From: Proteobacteria bacterium UBA4457
GTDB taxonomy: Bacteria; Pseudomonadota; Gammaproteobacteria; Ga0077536
Direction of reading: 5' to 3'
Length of the DNA: 22,972 nucleotides
Assembly (NCBI GenBank): GCA_002390205.1
Contig: DGOV01000012.1
Coordinates: 1-22,972, forward strand
Both the position numbers and the translations under genes were made by a program. This document shows, in pieces, positions 15,682 to 22,972 of the stretch. The first letter of the stretch is position 1, and every line of letters starts with the position of its first letter. The notes under the pieces were generated by a model, which saw only the letters and a list, made by a program, of their open reading frames with translations, searched no databases and was not told the DNA's origin.

Positions 15682-16821
15682 ATGTCCTGGAACGATTCTA
15701 ACGGAAACGATCAAGATCCCTGGAAAAACAAAGGGAACAACCAAGGCCCACCTGACCTTGACGAAGTTGTGCGACGAATGCAGGAGAAGCTTAGCAGTAT
15801 TTTCGGTGGCGGCGGTCAAGGTAAAGGTAAAGGTAAAGGCTCTGGAAACGTAGGCAACGGCGGAACGTTTCTGGTGGTATCTATTATTCTACTCGGGCTG
15901 CTGGCTTGGGAAATGGTTTATCGTATTGATCCGGCAGAAAGAGGTGTCGTAATGCGTTTCGGACAGTATGTTTCAGTACTGCAGCCTGGACCCCATATAA
16001 GGTTCCCTAGACCTATTGAACAAGTGGTGAAAGTCAACGTTGAGAGAATCCAGACGTTAACCTCTGATTCAGCGATGCTTACCGGAGACGAGAATATCGT
16101 TGATGTTGAAGTGGCGATACAGTACCGGATTAAAGATGTAAAGAATTACCTCTTTGCTATTGCTGATCCCGATGTTTCCGTGAGAAGGGTGACCGAATCT
16201 GCAATTAGAGACATTATTGGAGGTAGCACGCTATCTTTTGTAATTACTGAAGGAAGAGCTGAGATTGCTACCAACGCTCAGATCCTGATTCAGGAAATAC
16301 TTGATAACTATTCATCTGGGATTGACGTTACCAGTGTAAACATGCAGCCAGCGAAGCCACCAGAACAAGTGAAAGCGTCTTTTGACGATGCAATAAAAGC
16401 ACGAGAAGATGAACAACGTAAAATTAATGAAGCAGAAGCCTACCGGAACGAAGTTGTTGAAAGATCGGCAGGTGAAGCGGCTCGAATCCGACTAGATGCC
16501 GAGGGCTACCAGAAGAGTGTTATTTCTCAGGCTGAAGGCGAGGCAAGTCGGTTTAGCCAGCTCTATACTGAATATGAAAAAGCACCAGTAGTGACCAGGA
16601 ACAGACTTTACTTAGATGCCATGGAACAAGTGATGAGTAGTTCATCTAAAGTCGTAATGGACAATGAAGGCTCATCGAATCTGATGTACCTGCCTCTTGA
16701 TAAACTTCTCGAGCAGACTAACAAGAAAGCTCGAGATGTCGATAGTATTGACCCAGGCGTATATCAGCCTGCTACCGAGGAATCGACTCGTCAAAGACGC
16801 GCACCTCGAATTAATAGATAG
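15682..16821 (+). CDS. hflK: HflK, subunit of the HflKC membrane complex
   Basis: HflK is an inner-membrane SPFH (prohibitin-like) protein that with HflC forms a large cage around the FtsH protease and modulates degradation of membrane proteins. I start it at the ATG at 15682 with AAAGAGAG upstream; it has 379 residues. The N-terminal tail opens MSWNDSNGNDQDPWK and contains a Gly/Lys-rich repeat (about 44-58). One membrane helix follows (FLVVSIILLGLLAWEMVY, about 63-80), then the SPFH domain with ERGVVMRFGQY and PGPHIRFPRPIE. A charged coiled region is rich in Ala, Glu and Arg (about 230-300), and the C-terminal tail is basic. hflC follows after about 60 bases. Confidence 0.95.
   Translation: MSWNDSNGNDQDPWKNKGNNQGPPDLDEVVRRMQEKLSSIFGGGGQGKGKGKGSGNVGNGGTFLVVSIILLGLLAWEMVYRIDPAERGVVMRFGQYVSVLQPGPHIRFPRPIEQVVKVNVERIQTLTSDSAMLTGDENIVDVEVAIQYRIKDVKNYLFAIADPDVSVRRVTESAIRDIIGGSTLSFVITEGRAEIATNAQILIQEILDNYSSGIDVTSVNMQPAKPPEQVKASFDDAIKAREDEQRKINEAEAYRNEVVERSAGEAARIRLDAEGYQKSVISQAEGEASRFSQLYTEYEKAPVVTRNRLYLDAMEQVMSSSSKVVMDNEGSSNLMYLPLDKLLEQTNKKARDVDSIDPGVYQPATEESTRQRRAPRINR
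15820..15837 (+). repeat. Three tandem GGTAAA hexamers in hflK
   Basis: GGTAAA occurs three times in a row, coding Gly-Lys repeats in the flexible N-terminal tail of HflK, with GGC continuing the pattern at protein level. Being in frame, changes in copy number would only lengthen or shorten the linker before the membrane helix. Confidence 0.8.
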
Positions 16822-16882
16822 AAAACCGATAACTTTAACGAGTTATTATTTGATGACATATAACCAAATAGGTTTGTAAGTG

Positions 16883-17749
16883 ATGGCTAAACAAATATCT
16901 GGATTAATTGGAGTTCTTTTTCTTATCGGATTCTACATATGCACGTTTCGAGTTTACGAATATCAGCATGCGATACTATTCCAGTTAGGAAAGATCGAGC
17001 GTTCTGATCTTAAACCTGGACTCCACTTCAAGCTGCCTTTTGTCCAGAATGTGAGAACGTTTGATCTTCGATTGCAGACTCTGGACGCGGAACCACAAAG
17101 GTTCTTAACTGGCGAGAAGAAAGATGTAATTGTGGACTCTTTCGCGAGATGGAGAATAAATGATGTTGTCCAGTTTTATAAATCCAGTGATGGCGATCCT
17201 CGTAGGGCAGGTTTCTTGTTGTCGCAAAAAATCAACGATAGCTTGAGAAGTGAATTTGGTAAAAGGACGGTACAAGAAGTAGTGTCTGGGGATCGTGGAG
17301 CGATAATGAAAAGTGTTACTCGCATTGCCAACGAACGGGGTCTTGATTTAGGCATGGAAGTGTTAGATGTCAGATTGAAAAGAATTGATTTGCCTACTGA
17401 AGTGAGCAGTAATGTCTACGAGAGGATGAGGTCAGAAAGGTCTAGAGTTGCTAGAGAATTTCGAGCGAGAGGCGATAAAGAATCCATGACCATCCGCGCT
17501 GATGCGGATAGACAACGAACGGTCATATCAGCCGAGGCATATAAAGATGCGCAAGAAATGCGAGGATTCGGAGATGCAGGAGCTGCAGAAATCTATGCAA
17601 AAGCATACAATTCTGATCCGGAATTTTATGACTTCTACCGAAGTCTAGACGCATATAAATCCGCTTTTAACAGTAAGAACGATGTACTGCTTCTTAATCC
17701 AGATACTGAGTTCTTTAAGTACTTTGTGAAACCTAGCCTTAGTAAGTAA
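16883..17749 (+). CDS. hflC: HflC, subunit of the HflKC membrane complex
   Basis: HflC is the partner of HflK in the SPFH-protein cage around FtsH. The 288-residue protein has an N-terminal membrane helix (about 6-22, SGLIGVLFLIGFYICTF). The SPFH domain includes AILFQLGKI, KPGLHFKLPFVQNV and the conserved TGEKKDVIVDSFARWRI near 82-98. A charged helical region with SERSRVAREFRARGDKE and adjoining Ala-rich heptads (about 190-235) follows, then the YRSLDAYKSAF segment. Length is slightly under E. coli HflC (334). GTG (16880) and ATG (16883) are adjacent; the ATG was chosen. The small DUF2065 gene (yjeT) found after hflC in E. coli is not present in the following gap. Confidence 0.95.
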   Translation: MAKQISGLIGVLFLIGFYICTFRVYEYQHAILFQLGKIERSDLKPGLHFKLPFVQNVRTFDLRLQTLDAEPQRFLTGEKKDVIVDSFARWRINDVVQFYKSSDGDPRRAGFLLSQKINDSLRSEFGKRTVQEVVSGDRGAIMKSVTRIANERGLDLGMEVLDVRLKRIDLPTEVSSNVYERMRSERSRVAREFRARGDKESMTIRADADRQRTVISAEAYKDAQEMRGFGDAGAAEIYAKAYNSDPEFYDFYRSLDAYKSAFNSKNDVLLLNPDTEFFKYFVKPSLSK

Positions 17750-17828
17750 CGCTAGGAGATAGAACTGTATTTCTAGGATAAGAGGTCACCCAGCCCCTTG
17801 GGCGAGGTATACCGCTCCGGTCACAACC

Positions 17829-17857
17829 TTGCTAGAATAACCGTACTTATTTAATAA
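17829..17857 (+). promoter_or_regulatory. Weak candidate promoter in the hflC-hisZ gap
   Basis: TTGCTA (17829-17834) and TAATAA (17852-17857) are 17 bases apart, about 85 bases before the hisZ start. Both boxes are imperfect. The same gap holds a GGTATACC palindrome and two copies of GGTCAC, for which I have no explanation. No ORF in the 194-base gap is convincing. Confidence 0.2.
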
Positions 17858-17943
17858 AGTCTTTATGACTAAAAGATAGCGTATTGCATCAGAATGAGGG
17901 CTTATCTGGCGGTTTAGGTTCCTCATGATGATAGAGGTGGAAA

Positions 17944-19137
17944 TTGAAAGACAATAATAACTGGCTGCTGCCTGACGGCGTAGATGAATCTCTTCCCGAG
18001 GAAGCCTTGCGCATCGAAAATCTTCGGCGAATGATAATAGATGTTTTATCAAGTTGGGGTTACCGGTTAGTAATTCCACCCATGATCGAGTACCTAGAAT
18101 CATTGTTAGCTGGTATGGGCGAAGACTTGGACTTGCAGACTTTTAAATTAACTGATCAAAGGAGTGGTCGGGCGATGGGAGTGAGAGCAGATATCACTCC
18201 ACAGATAGCGCGGATTGACGCCCATCGTCTACCTTCTGATGATCCTCAACGGTTTTGTTATGTTGGACCGGTAGTTCACACCCAGCCAGAAAAATTCGCG
18301 GGCTCTCGTAACCCTCTGCAAATTGGTGCTGAAATCTTTGGTCATAAAGGGATAGAGAGTGATGTTGAAGTCATTTCTTTGCTTCTTGAGTGCCTTTCCG
18401 CCGCGGGTATCCCTAAGATCACGCTAGAAGTGGCACATATGGAGATATTTCACGGGATTTGTGCCGGCCAGAATTTCGATCTGGGCTGCGAACAGAAGAT
18501 ATTAGAAGCTTTATCGAAGAAAGATAAGGCAACTCTTTGTGAGTTGTTAGAGCAAGCTGATGCAAGCGAAGAAGTCTTAATCCATCTTACGGCTCTACTT
18601 GAATTAAACGGCGGAATTTCTGTGTTAAAAGATGCAAAAGCTAAACTGGCAAGCGCGTCGAGTAGAGTGCAGTCTGCCCTTGAGGAACTTTCTCAACTAT
18701 CCGATATTCTCACAACAACAATTCCATATCTTGATTTACACATAGATCTTGCGGAAATGCGTGGCTATCGGTACCACACGGGGATCATGTTTGCGGCATA
18801 TACAGCTGCCGCTGGCCGAGCGATTGCATGGGGTGGTAGATATGATAATACTGGAAAGCTTCTGGGTAGAGAAAGAGGTGCTACCGGCTTTAGTACCGAT
18901 TTAAAAGTTCTAGAGGGTCTTTTATCGAAGGGAGTTAGCGATACTGATACTGATATTGTTTATGCGCCTGAAGGCTATGATAAAGATCTTTTGAAGGCGA
19001 TGAATGACTGTAGGAAAAGAGGGTCGATTGTAGTTCAAGAACTGCCTAATCAAGTTGGTGGCGCAGCGAACGCAGGTTGTAATAAGCATTTTGTCAAAAT
19101 AAACGACCTATGGGAAATCAAGGTAATCTCTGACTAG
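17944..19137 (+). CDS. hisZ: ATP phosphoribosyltransferase regulatory subunit HisZ
   Basis: HisZ is a paralogue of the histidyl-tRNA synthetase catalytic domain that lacks tRNA charging. It forms the active first enzyme of histidine synthesis together with the short form of HisG. The 397-residue protein starts WLLPDGVDESLPEEA and contains the class-II-like segments EYLESLLAGMGEDLDLQTFK (about 56-75) and RADITPQIARIDAHR. GYRYHTGIMFAAY and GGRYDNTGKLLG lie near the C-terminus. The anticodon-binding domain of true HisS is absent. A TTG start at 17944 is chosen because an in-frame stop lies four codons upstream and the product then aligns with the usual N-terminus; AGAGG at 17933-17937 is the ribosome binding site. 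It implies a short HisG elsewhere in the genome. Confidence 0.93.
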   Translation: MKDNNNWLLPDGVDESLPEEALRIENLRRMIIDVLSSWGYRLVIPPMIEYLESLLAGMGEDLDLQTFKLTDQRSGRAMGVRADITPQIARIDAHRLPSDDPQRFCYVGPVVHTQPEKFAGSRNPLQIGAEIFGHKGIESDVEVISLLLECLSAAGIPKITLEVAHMEIFHGICAGQNFDLGCEQKILEALSKKDKATLCELLEQADASEEVLIHLTALLELNGGISVLKDAKAKLASASSRVQSALEELSQLSDILTTTIPYLDLHIDLAEMRGYRYHTGIMFAAYTAAAGRAIAWGGRYDNTGKLLGRERGATGFSTDLKVLEGLLSKGVSDTDTDIVYAPEGYDKDLLKAMNDCRKRGSIVVQELPNQVGGAANAGCNKHFVKINDLWEIKVISD

Positions 19138-19179
19138 ATTAGTTTCAGTTTAATTCAAAAGCGTAAAAAAGGACTAGGT

Positions 19180-20472
19180 TTGGGAAAATCAATTGTAATT
19201 GTTGGCACTCAATGGGGTGACGAAGGCAAAGGCAAAATAGTTGACATGTTGACTGATCGGGCAACTGCGGTCGTTCGCTTTCAGGGCGGTCATAATGCTG
19301 GACACACGGTGATCATTAACGATGAAAAAACTGTCTTACATCTTGTCCCTTCTGGGGTGTTACGAGAGAACGTTAAATGTCTTATAGGCAACGGAGTTGT
19401 GGTGTCGCAAGAAGCGCTAATAGAAGAGATTTTGATGTTAGAAGCTAGCAATGTCCCAGCTAGAAAGAGAATTACTGTTAGCCCTTCATGTCCGCTCATT
19501 CTTTCCTACCATGTGGCTCTTGATAAGGCGAGAGAAAAAGCCTCCGGCAGTAATGCTATAGGGACTACTGGCCGAGGTATCGGCCCTGCTTATGAGGATA
19601 AAGTTGCAAGGCGTGGTTTACGGGTAGGAGACTTGCTAGACGGGAAACGGTTTGCAGAGAAATTGAAGCGAACATTAGATTACCATAATTTTGTGCTTGA
19701 GCATTATCACTCTCTGGCACCTATAGATTTGAATGCTCTTCTTGATGACCAAATGTCACTTGCGGAGCAGATAATTCCACTTGTTGGTGATGTTAGTAAT
19801 ATCATCGAACAGGAAGATAGCCGCGGAGGTAATATTCTTTTCGAAGGTGCGCAAGGAACGTTTCTTGATATAGACCACGGGACCTACCCTTTTGTTACTT
19901 CATCGAATACGACTTCGGGATTTGCAGCATCTGGAGCTGGTGTGGGGCCATGTATCTTCGATTATGCCCTGGGGATCACTAAGGCTTACACAACACGGGT
20001 TGGAGCGGGACCATTTCCAACAGAGCTGTCTGATGAGGTGGGGCGCCATTTAGCCGAGAAAGGCCATGAATTTGGAGCGACTACAGGAAGAGCTCGGCGT
20101 TGTGGTTGGCTAGATGGGGTTGCTTTGAGACGCGCGAAACAATTAAATAGCTTATCAGGACTCTGTTTGACCAAATTGGATGTATTAGATGGCCTTGAAA
20201 GTATCGCTATATGCGTAGGTTATGAGTGCTCGGGTCAAGTCTACGACACAATGCCGGCGGGAGGAGACGAAGTGGGACGTATGACACCTGTCTACGAGCA
20301 TCATCCAGGATGGGCACAATCAACTTCCGGGATTACCTCATGGGAAGACCTTCCGAAAAATGCCCAGGCCTATATATCAAGAGTAGAAGAGGTGGCTGGC
20401 ACTTCAGTTGACATAATATCGACTGGCCCTGAGCGGTCAGAGACTATTGTTTTGAGACATCCTTTTGAGTGA
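19180..20472 (+). CDS. purA: Adenylosuccinate synthetase
   Basis: PurA joins IMP and aspartate using GTP to give adenylosuccinate, the committed step to AMP. The 430 residues match the family (E. coli 432). The N-terminus has GTQWGDEGKGK with catalytic Asp and P-loop-like residues, GGHNAGHT with the catalytic His, the IMP-binding GTTGRGIGPAYEDK, and the TRVGAGPFPTEL and GRARRCGWLD stretches; GPERSETI closes the protein. The start is TTG at 19180, directly giving MGKSIVIVGTQWGDEG, with AAGGA (19169-19173) upstream. Its stop overlaps the next gene's proposed start by eight bases. The hisZ-purA order is as in Pseudomonas. Confidence 0.97.
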   Translation: MGKSIVIVGTQWGDEGKGKIVDMLTDRATAVVRFQGGHNAGHTVIINDEKTVLHLVPSGVLRENVKCLIGNGVVVSQEALIEEILMLEASNVPARKRITVSPSCPLILSYHVALDKAREKASGSNAIGTTGRGIGPAYEDKVARRGLRVGDLLDGKRFAEKLKRTLDYHNFVLEHYHSLAPIDLNALLDDQMSLAEQIIPLVGDVSNIIEQEDSRGGNILFEGAQGTFLDIDHGTYPFVTSSNTTSGFAASGAGVGPCIFDYALGITKAYTTRVGAGPFPTELSDEVGRHLAEKGHEFGATTGRARRCGWLDGVALRRAKQLNSLSGLCLTKLDVLDGLESIAICVGYECSGQVYDTMPAGGDEVGRMTPVYEHHPGWAQSTSGITSWEDLPKNAQAYISRVEEVAGTSVDIISTGPERSETIVLRHPFE

Positions 20473-21073
20473 TATCGAATATGATCATGGCTTTATGAAA
20501 AGCGATCCTTTTGAACTGGTGAAGCAGTGGCTAGCTGATGGTCAGGAAACTGAGACCAGCGTTCCAGAAGCGATGTCAGTAGCGACTGTTGACGAATTAA
20601 ATAGACCTTCTATCAGACTGGTTTTGTTGAGAGGTTTTGATGAGCAAGGGTTCGTTTTTTATACCAATTTAGCAAGCAGTAAAGCACAAGATATTGGCCG
20701 CAATAATAACGTTGCACTTGGTTTTCATTGGAAACAGCTACGCAGACAGATAAGAGTTCAGGGAACCGCTTCCATGGTCTCCGACGAGGAAGCTGATAAA
20801 TACTTCGCGTCTAGAGAGCGCGGTTCTCAGATCGGGGCGTGGGCGTCTCGACAGTCAGATGTGTTAGGAAGCAGTCAAATTTTAGAAGCACAGGTAGCTT
20901 ACTATACTAAGAAATTTGGCGATACCCTTATCCCTCGGCCGGAATTCTGGTCAGGTTACAGAGTTTGTCCTGATAATATAGAGTTTTGGGAGGAAGGCGA
21001 GAGTCGCCTTCATAAACGGAACTACTATTGGAAAGACCAGGGTGTCTGGAGTGCTCGGCTTTTATATCCGTAA
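20465..21073 (+). CDS. pdxH: Pyridoxine/pyridoxamine 5'-phosphate oxidase
   Basis: PdxH oxidises pyridoxine 5'-phosphate and pyridoxamine 5'-phosphate to pyridoxal 5'-phosphate with FMN and oxygen. Family stretches are plain: EAMSVATVDELNRPSIRLVL, FVFYTNLASSKAQDIGRN, LRRQIRVQGTA, SRERGSQIGAWASRQSD, and the C-terminal PEFWSGYRV, IEFWEEGESRLHKRN and WSARLLYP. The start is uncertain. TTG at 20465 overlaps purA by eight bases and gives 202 residues; ATG at 20495 would give 192 and still retains the DPFELVKQWL opening. Neither has a good ribosome binding site, so coupling to purA is likely. It is the last plus-strand gene and converges on the VWA gene 28 bases away. I see no terminator hairpin in that gap. 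Confidence 0.94.
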   Translation: MSDIEYDHGFMKSDPFELVKQWLADGQETETSVPEAMSVATVDELNRPSIRLVLLRGFDEQGFVFYTNLASSKAQDIGRNNNVALGFHWKQLRRQIRVQGTASMVSDEEADKYFASRERGSQIGAWASRQSDVLGSSQILEAQVAYYTKKFGDTLIPRPEFWSGYRVCPDNIEFWEEGESRLHKRNYYWKDQGVWSARLLYP

Positions 21074-21101
21074 CTGTTCAAAATTTAAATAAAAAGTCTT
21101 C

Positions 21102-22460
21102 TTAGGCGGCGGTACGAGCAATGTCGCTGATAATTCTCTCTAGGTGGTTTAGTGTGCGACAAGGCTCGACTCTATCGCAACATGCTCCGAGCTTTTGCAT
21201 CTCTGAGTCACCTGTGTCCCAAAAGCTACGGGGTTCAGGGTTCAACCAGATAACCTTTTTTGCACGATTATGGATTCTCCGCAAAGCGAGGTGGCCTGGA
21301 TCTCCGTAATTGGACCGTGCATCTCCTAATATTAGGACAGTAGTTCTATGGTCGATTTCATGTCCAACTACTCTTTCAAGCTCAGATAGTGCTCCTCCAT
21401 AGTCCGTAGAGCCAGATCCCCATTTTTTTATGGTTTCGGCTAACGCCACTTCAGCGGAGTTATTTTCAAAAAGTTCAGTTACTTCACCTAGGACATTCGA
21501 AAAAGCAAAGCTTCTGACTTTAGGAATAATTTCACTCACACTGTAAAGAAAAAGCAGTAGAAAGCGTGCGACTTGAGACACTGAGCCGGAAACATCGCAA
21601 ATTGCAATTACTTTGGGTCTGTCAATTTGAACCCGCTTCCAGATCGTATCAAACATGATTCCATCATATTGGATATTTTTTCGAATTGTCTGACGGACAT
21701 CTAGATAGCCTCGTTTGGCTTTTCGGCGTCGTCTAGAGTGAATCGAAGTTAGTTTCTTTGCTAACTTTGAGACTAATTGCTTCATCACTTTGAAGTCTCG
21801 AACTTCTATTCGCGCTAGTGGGGTTTTTTGTAAGATTTCTTGCCGTAAATTATTAGCTCCATTTGCGGTATAGAGTAAAAGATTTTTGTCCACAATGTTA
21901 GCTACATCCTCAATGAGCGAGGCTTTAAGATTTTTCAGTGTTTCGAAGTCTGATTTTTCAGCATCATCATTATCCGTGGGGGTATATAAGCGTTCATCAA
22001 CTGTGTCGATCCCGATTTTTTCGAGAATTCTTCTCATATAGACACCACGTTGTGTGAAGATACGGATATTCTGTAGTTGGACGTCTTGGACAGCCGCCGC
22101 CAGCAACTGCTGCAATGCAATCTGATCATCAGACTCTAGAATACTAAGTAGCGTTTCACCTTCTAAAGAATTGAGAACGTCCGCAGCCTTGGTATGTTCA
22201 TCCTCGGATTCAACAGAGAGCTGGCGGACATGGTCCTTTGTTTCATCAAGGCGCATATTTTGGTCAAAGAAAAGATCAAAGCACTTATTGAAAATTTTTT
22301 TATCATCTATCCCTTTCGCCAACGCCATCGAGAGGGCATGCTTTAGCAGCAGCTTGTTCTCAATTCCTACTGTTGCCAGCACTTTGTTGGCATCTATGCT
22401 CTCTGCAGTGGATACTGTTACGTTTGAGGATCTTAAAGCTTTTATGAAGTCTGAAAGCAT
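21102..22460 (-). CDS. VWA-domain protein, CoxE-like
   Basis: This 452-residue protein has a C-terminal von Willebrand A domain of the CoxE type (about 280-450). The metal-ion-dependent adhesion site is complete: DVSGS at 289-293, Thr352 in GSTDYGG, and Asp380 in LGDARS. The N-terminal 200 residues are helical and acidic, without known motif. A very basic HSRRRRKAKRG stretch at 241-251 precedes the VWA fold and resembles the segment seen in VWA proteins that partner AAA+ ATPases. There is no signal peptide, so it should be cytoplasmic. It lies 12 bases downstream of a MoxR-type ATPase gene on the same strand. In characterised MoxR/VWA pairs (CoxD/CoxE, RavA/ViaA) the two help mature or insert cofactors into enzyme complexes. 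The client here is unknown. Confidence 0.85.
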   Translation of the reverse strand: MLSDFIKALRSSNVTVSTAESIDANKVLATVGIENKLLLKHALSMALAKGIDDKKIFNKCFDLFFDQNMRLDETKDHVRQLSVESEDEHTKAADVLNSLEGETLLSILESDDQIALQQLLAAAVQDVQLQNIRIFTQRGVYMRRILEKIGIDTVDERLYTPTDNDDAEKSDFETLKNLKASLIEDVANIVDKNLLLYTANGANNLRQEILQKTPLARIEVRDFKVMKQLVSKLAKKLTSIHSRRRRKAKRGYLDVRQTIRKNIQYDGIMFDTIWKRVQIDRPKVIAICDVSGSVSQVARFLLLFLYSVSEIIPKVRSFAFSNVLGEVTELFENNSAEVALAETIKKWGSGSTDYGGALSELERVVGHEIDHRTTVLILGDARSNYGDPGHLALRRIHNRAKKVIWLNPEPRSFWDTGDSEMQKLGACCDRVEPCRTLNHLERIISDIARTAA

Positions 22461-22472
22461 GAATATTTTTCT

Positions 22473-22972
22473 TTAAGAGTCCTTAATAGCGTTACGAATT
22501 AAGGTCGGGACTTCAGGGTTCGTGTGTTCTATGTCATCCTGAAATTTAAGAAGCAAATTGAGTGTGCTCCTCACTAAATGAGGTTCTAGTTCTGTTGCAT
22601 TTAGTAGTACCAATGCCCTAGTCCAATCTAAGGTCTCGCTAATTGAAGGTAACTTTTTGAGGTCCATTCCTCTGAGTGACTGTACAAAGTTAACAATTTG
22701 TTTGGAAAGAGATTGCGGGACATCAGGCATTTGAGTCCGTATGATTTTCTGCTCGAGCTTGTGTTCTGGAAATGGAATATACAGGTGCAAACAACGACGT
22801 TTTAGTGCATCTCCAATTTCTCTAGTGTTGTTGGAGGTTAAAAAAACTACCGGAGGTACTTTCGCCCGTACCGTTCCTATTTCTGGAATTGAAATTTGGT
22901 AGTCTTGTAATATTTCTAAGAGAAATGCCTCGAACTCTTGATCTGACTTATCTATTTCATCGATGAGTAAGA
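22473..22972 (-). CDS. MoxR-family AAA+ ATPase, 5' part beyond the window
   Basis: The frame stays open from 22970 down to the stop at 22473, so the gene enters from the right edge and about 165 C-terminal residues are visible. They begin with the Walker B motif LLIDEIDKSDQEFE. Next come a sensor-1 segment PVVFLTSNNTREIGDALKRR with the expected Asn pair and arginine-finger region, and HLYIPFPEHKLEQKII, typical of MoxR and CoxD proteins. A TTG codon near 22790 could be misread as a start but lies inside the conserved RRCLHLYIPFP stretch, so it is internal. The C-terminal region is the small helical lid domain. It is followed after 12 bases by the VWA gene, making a MoxR/VWA operon. Confidence 0.85.
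   Translation of the reverse strand, partial: LLIDEIDKSDQEFEAFLLEILQDYQISIPEIGTVRAKVPPVVFLTSNNTREIGDALKRRCLHLYIPFPEHKLEQKIIRTQMPDVPQSLSKQIVNFVQSLRGMDLKKLPSISETLDWTRALVLLNATELEPHLVRSTLNLLLKFQDDIEHTNPEVPTLIRNAIKDS

Noticed and set aside
16697..16879. Possible small gene overlapping the hflK end and the hflK-hflC gap
   Set aside because: Most of it lies in another frame of hflK, with no ribosome binding site and no recognisable product.
17786..18103. Minus-strand 105-residue frame over the hflC-hisZ gap
   Set aside because: It overlaps the conserved N-terminus of hisZ in antisense, has no family features and runs against the whole operon direction.
22473..22790. A self-contained 105-residue minus-strand protein starting at 22790
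   Set aside because: Its first codon is an internal TTG within the conserved RRCLHLYIPFP segment; the same frame stays open to the window edge and shows Walker B, so it is the tail of a MoxR ATPase.

Overview
This is a window of a gammaproteobacterial chromosome with moderate, slightly AT-leaning base composition. The assignment rests on gene order: a short 4.5S SRP RNA just upstream of dnaX-ybaB-recR, then orn, then the block tsaE-amiB-mutL-miaA-hflX-hflK-hflC-hisZ-purA, which is typical of Gammaproteobacteria such as Pseudomonas. The presence of hisZ argues against the Enterobacteriaceae. The species cannot be named from sequence alone; an uncultured environmental (perhaps marine) lineage is a guess.

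Region 1 (1-5.8 kb) is accessory metabolism. Three plus-strand genes in tight file (an unrecognised protein, a winged-helix-like protein of about 200 aa, and a short-chain dehydrogenase) converge on a minus-strand hyuA-hyuB pair. That pair encodes the two subunits of a hydantoinase/oxoprolinase/acetone-carboxylase-type enzyme whose genes overlap by 4 bases. The substrate cannot be read from the sequence. The first gene touches the window edge, so its operon probably continues to the left.

Region 2 (5.8-6.28 kb) is a non-coding stretch holding the start region of hyuA and the SRP RNA gene.

Region 3 (6.28-21.07 kb) is a 14.8-kb block of housekeeping genes, all on the plus strand. It covers the DNA polymerase clamp loader (dnaX), recombinational repair (ybaB, recR), RNA turnover (orn), tRNA modification (tsaE, miaA), cell-wall cleavage (amiB), mismatch repair (mutL), ribosome-associated GTPase hflX, the HflKC membrane complex, histidine (hisZ), purine (purA) and vitamin B6 (pdxH) synthesis. 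Several junctions overlap or nearly touch (mutL-miaA, purA-pdxH, tsaE-amiB), and hisZ and purA use TTG starts.

Region 4 (21.1-22.97 kb) is on the minus strand and converges on pdxH. It holds the 3' part of a MoxR-family AAA+ ATPase gene followed 12 bases later by a VWA-domain (CoxE-like) gene, a common ATPase/VWA chaperone pairing.

The observations most worth following up are these. There is a run of ten A in dnaX where a shift into either other frame reaches a stop codon within four codons, pointing to a programmed short (gamma-type) product. The hfq gene is absent from its usual place between miaA and hflX. MutL lacks the endonuclease motif. The unassigned ORF1/winged-helix/SDR cluster lies opposite hyuAB. 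I found no mobile element, CRISPR array, tRNA or rRNA, and no strong evidence of a wholly new system.
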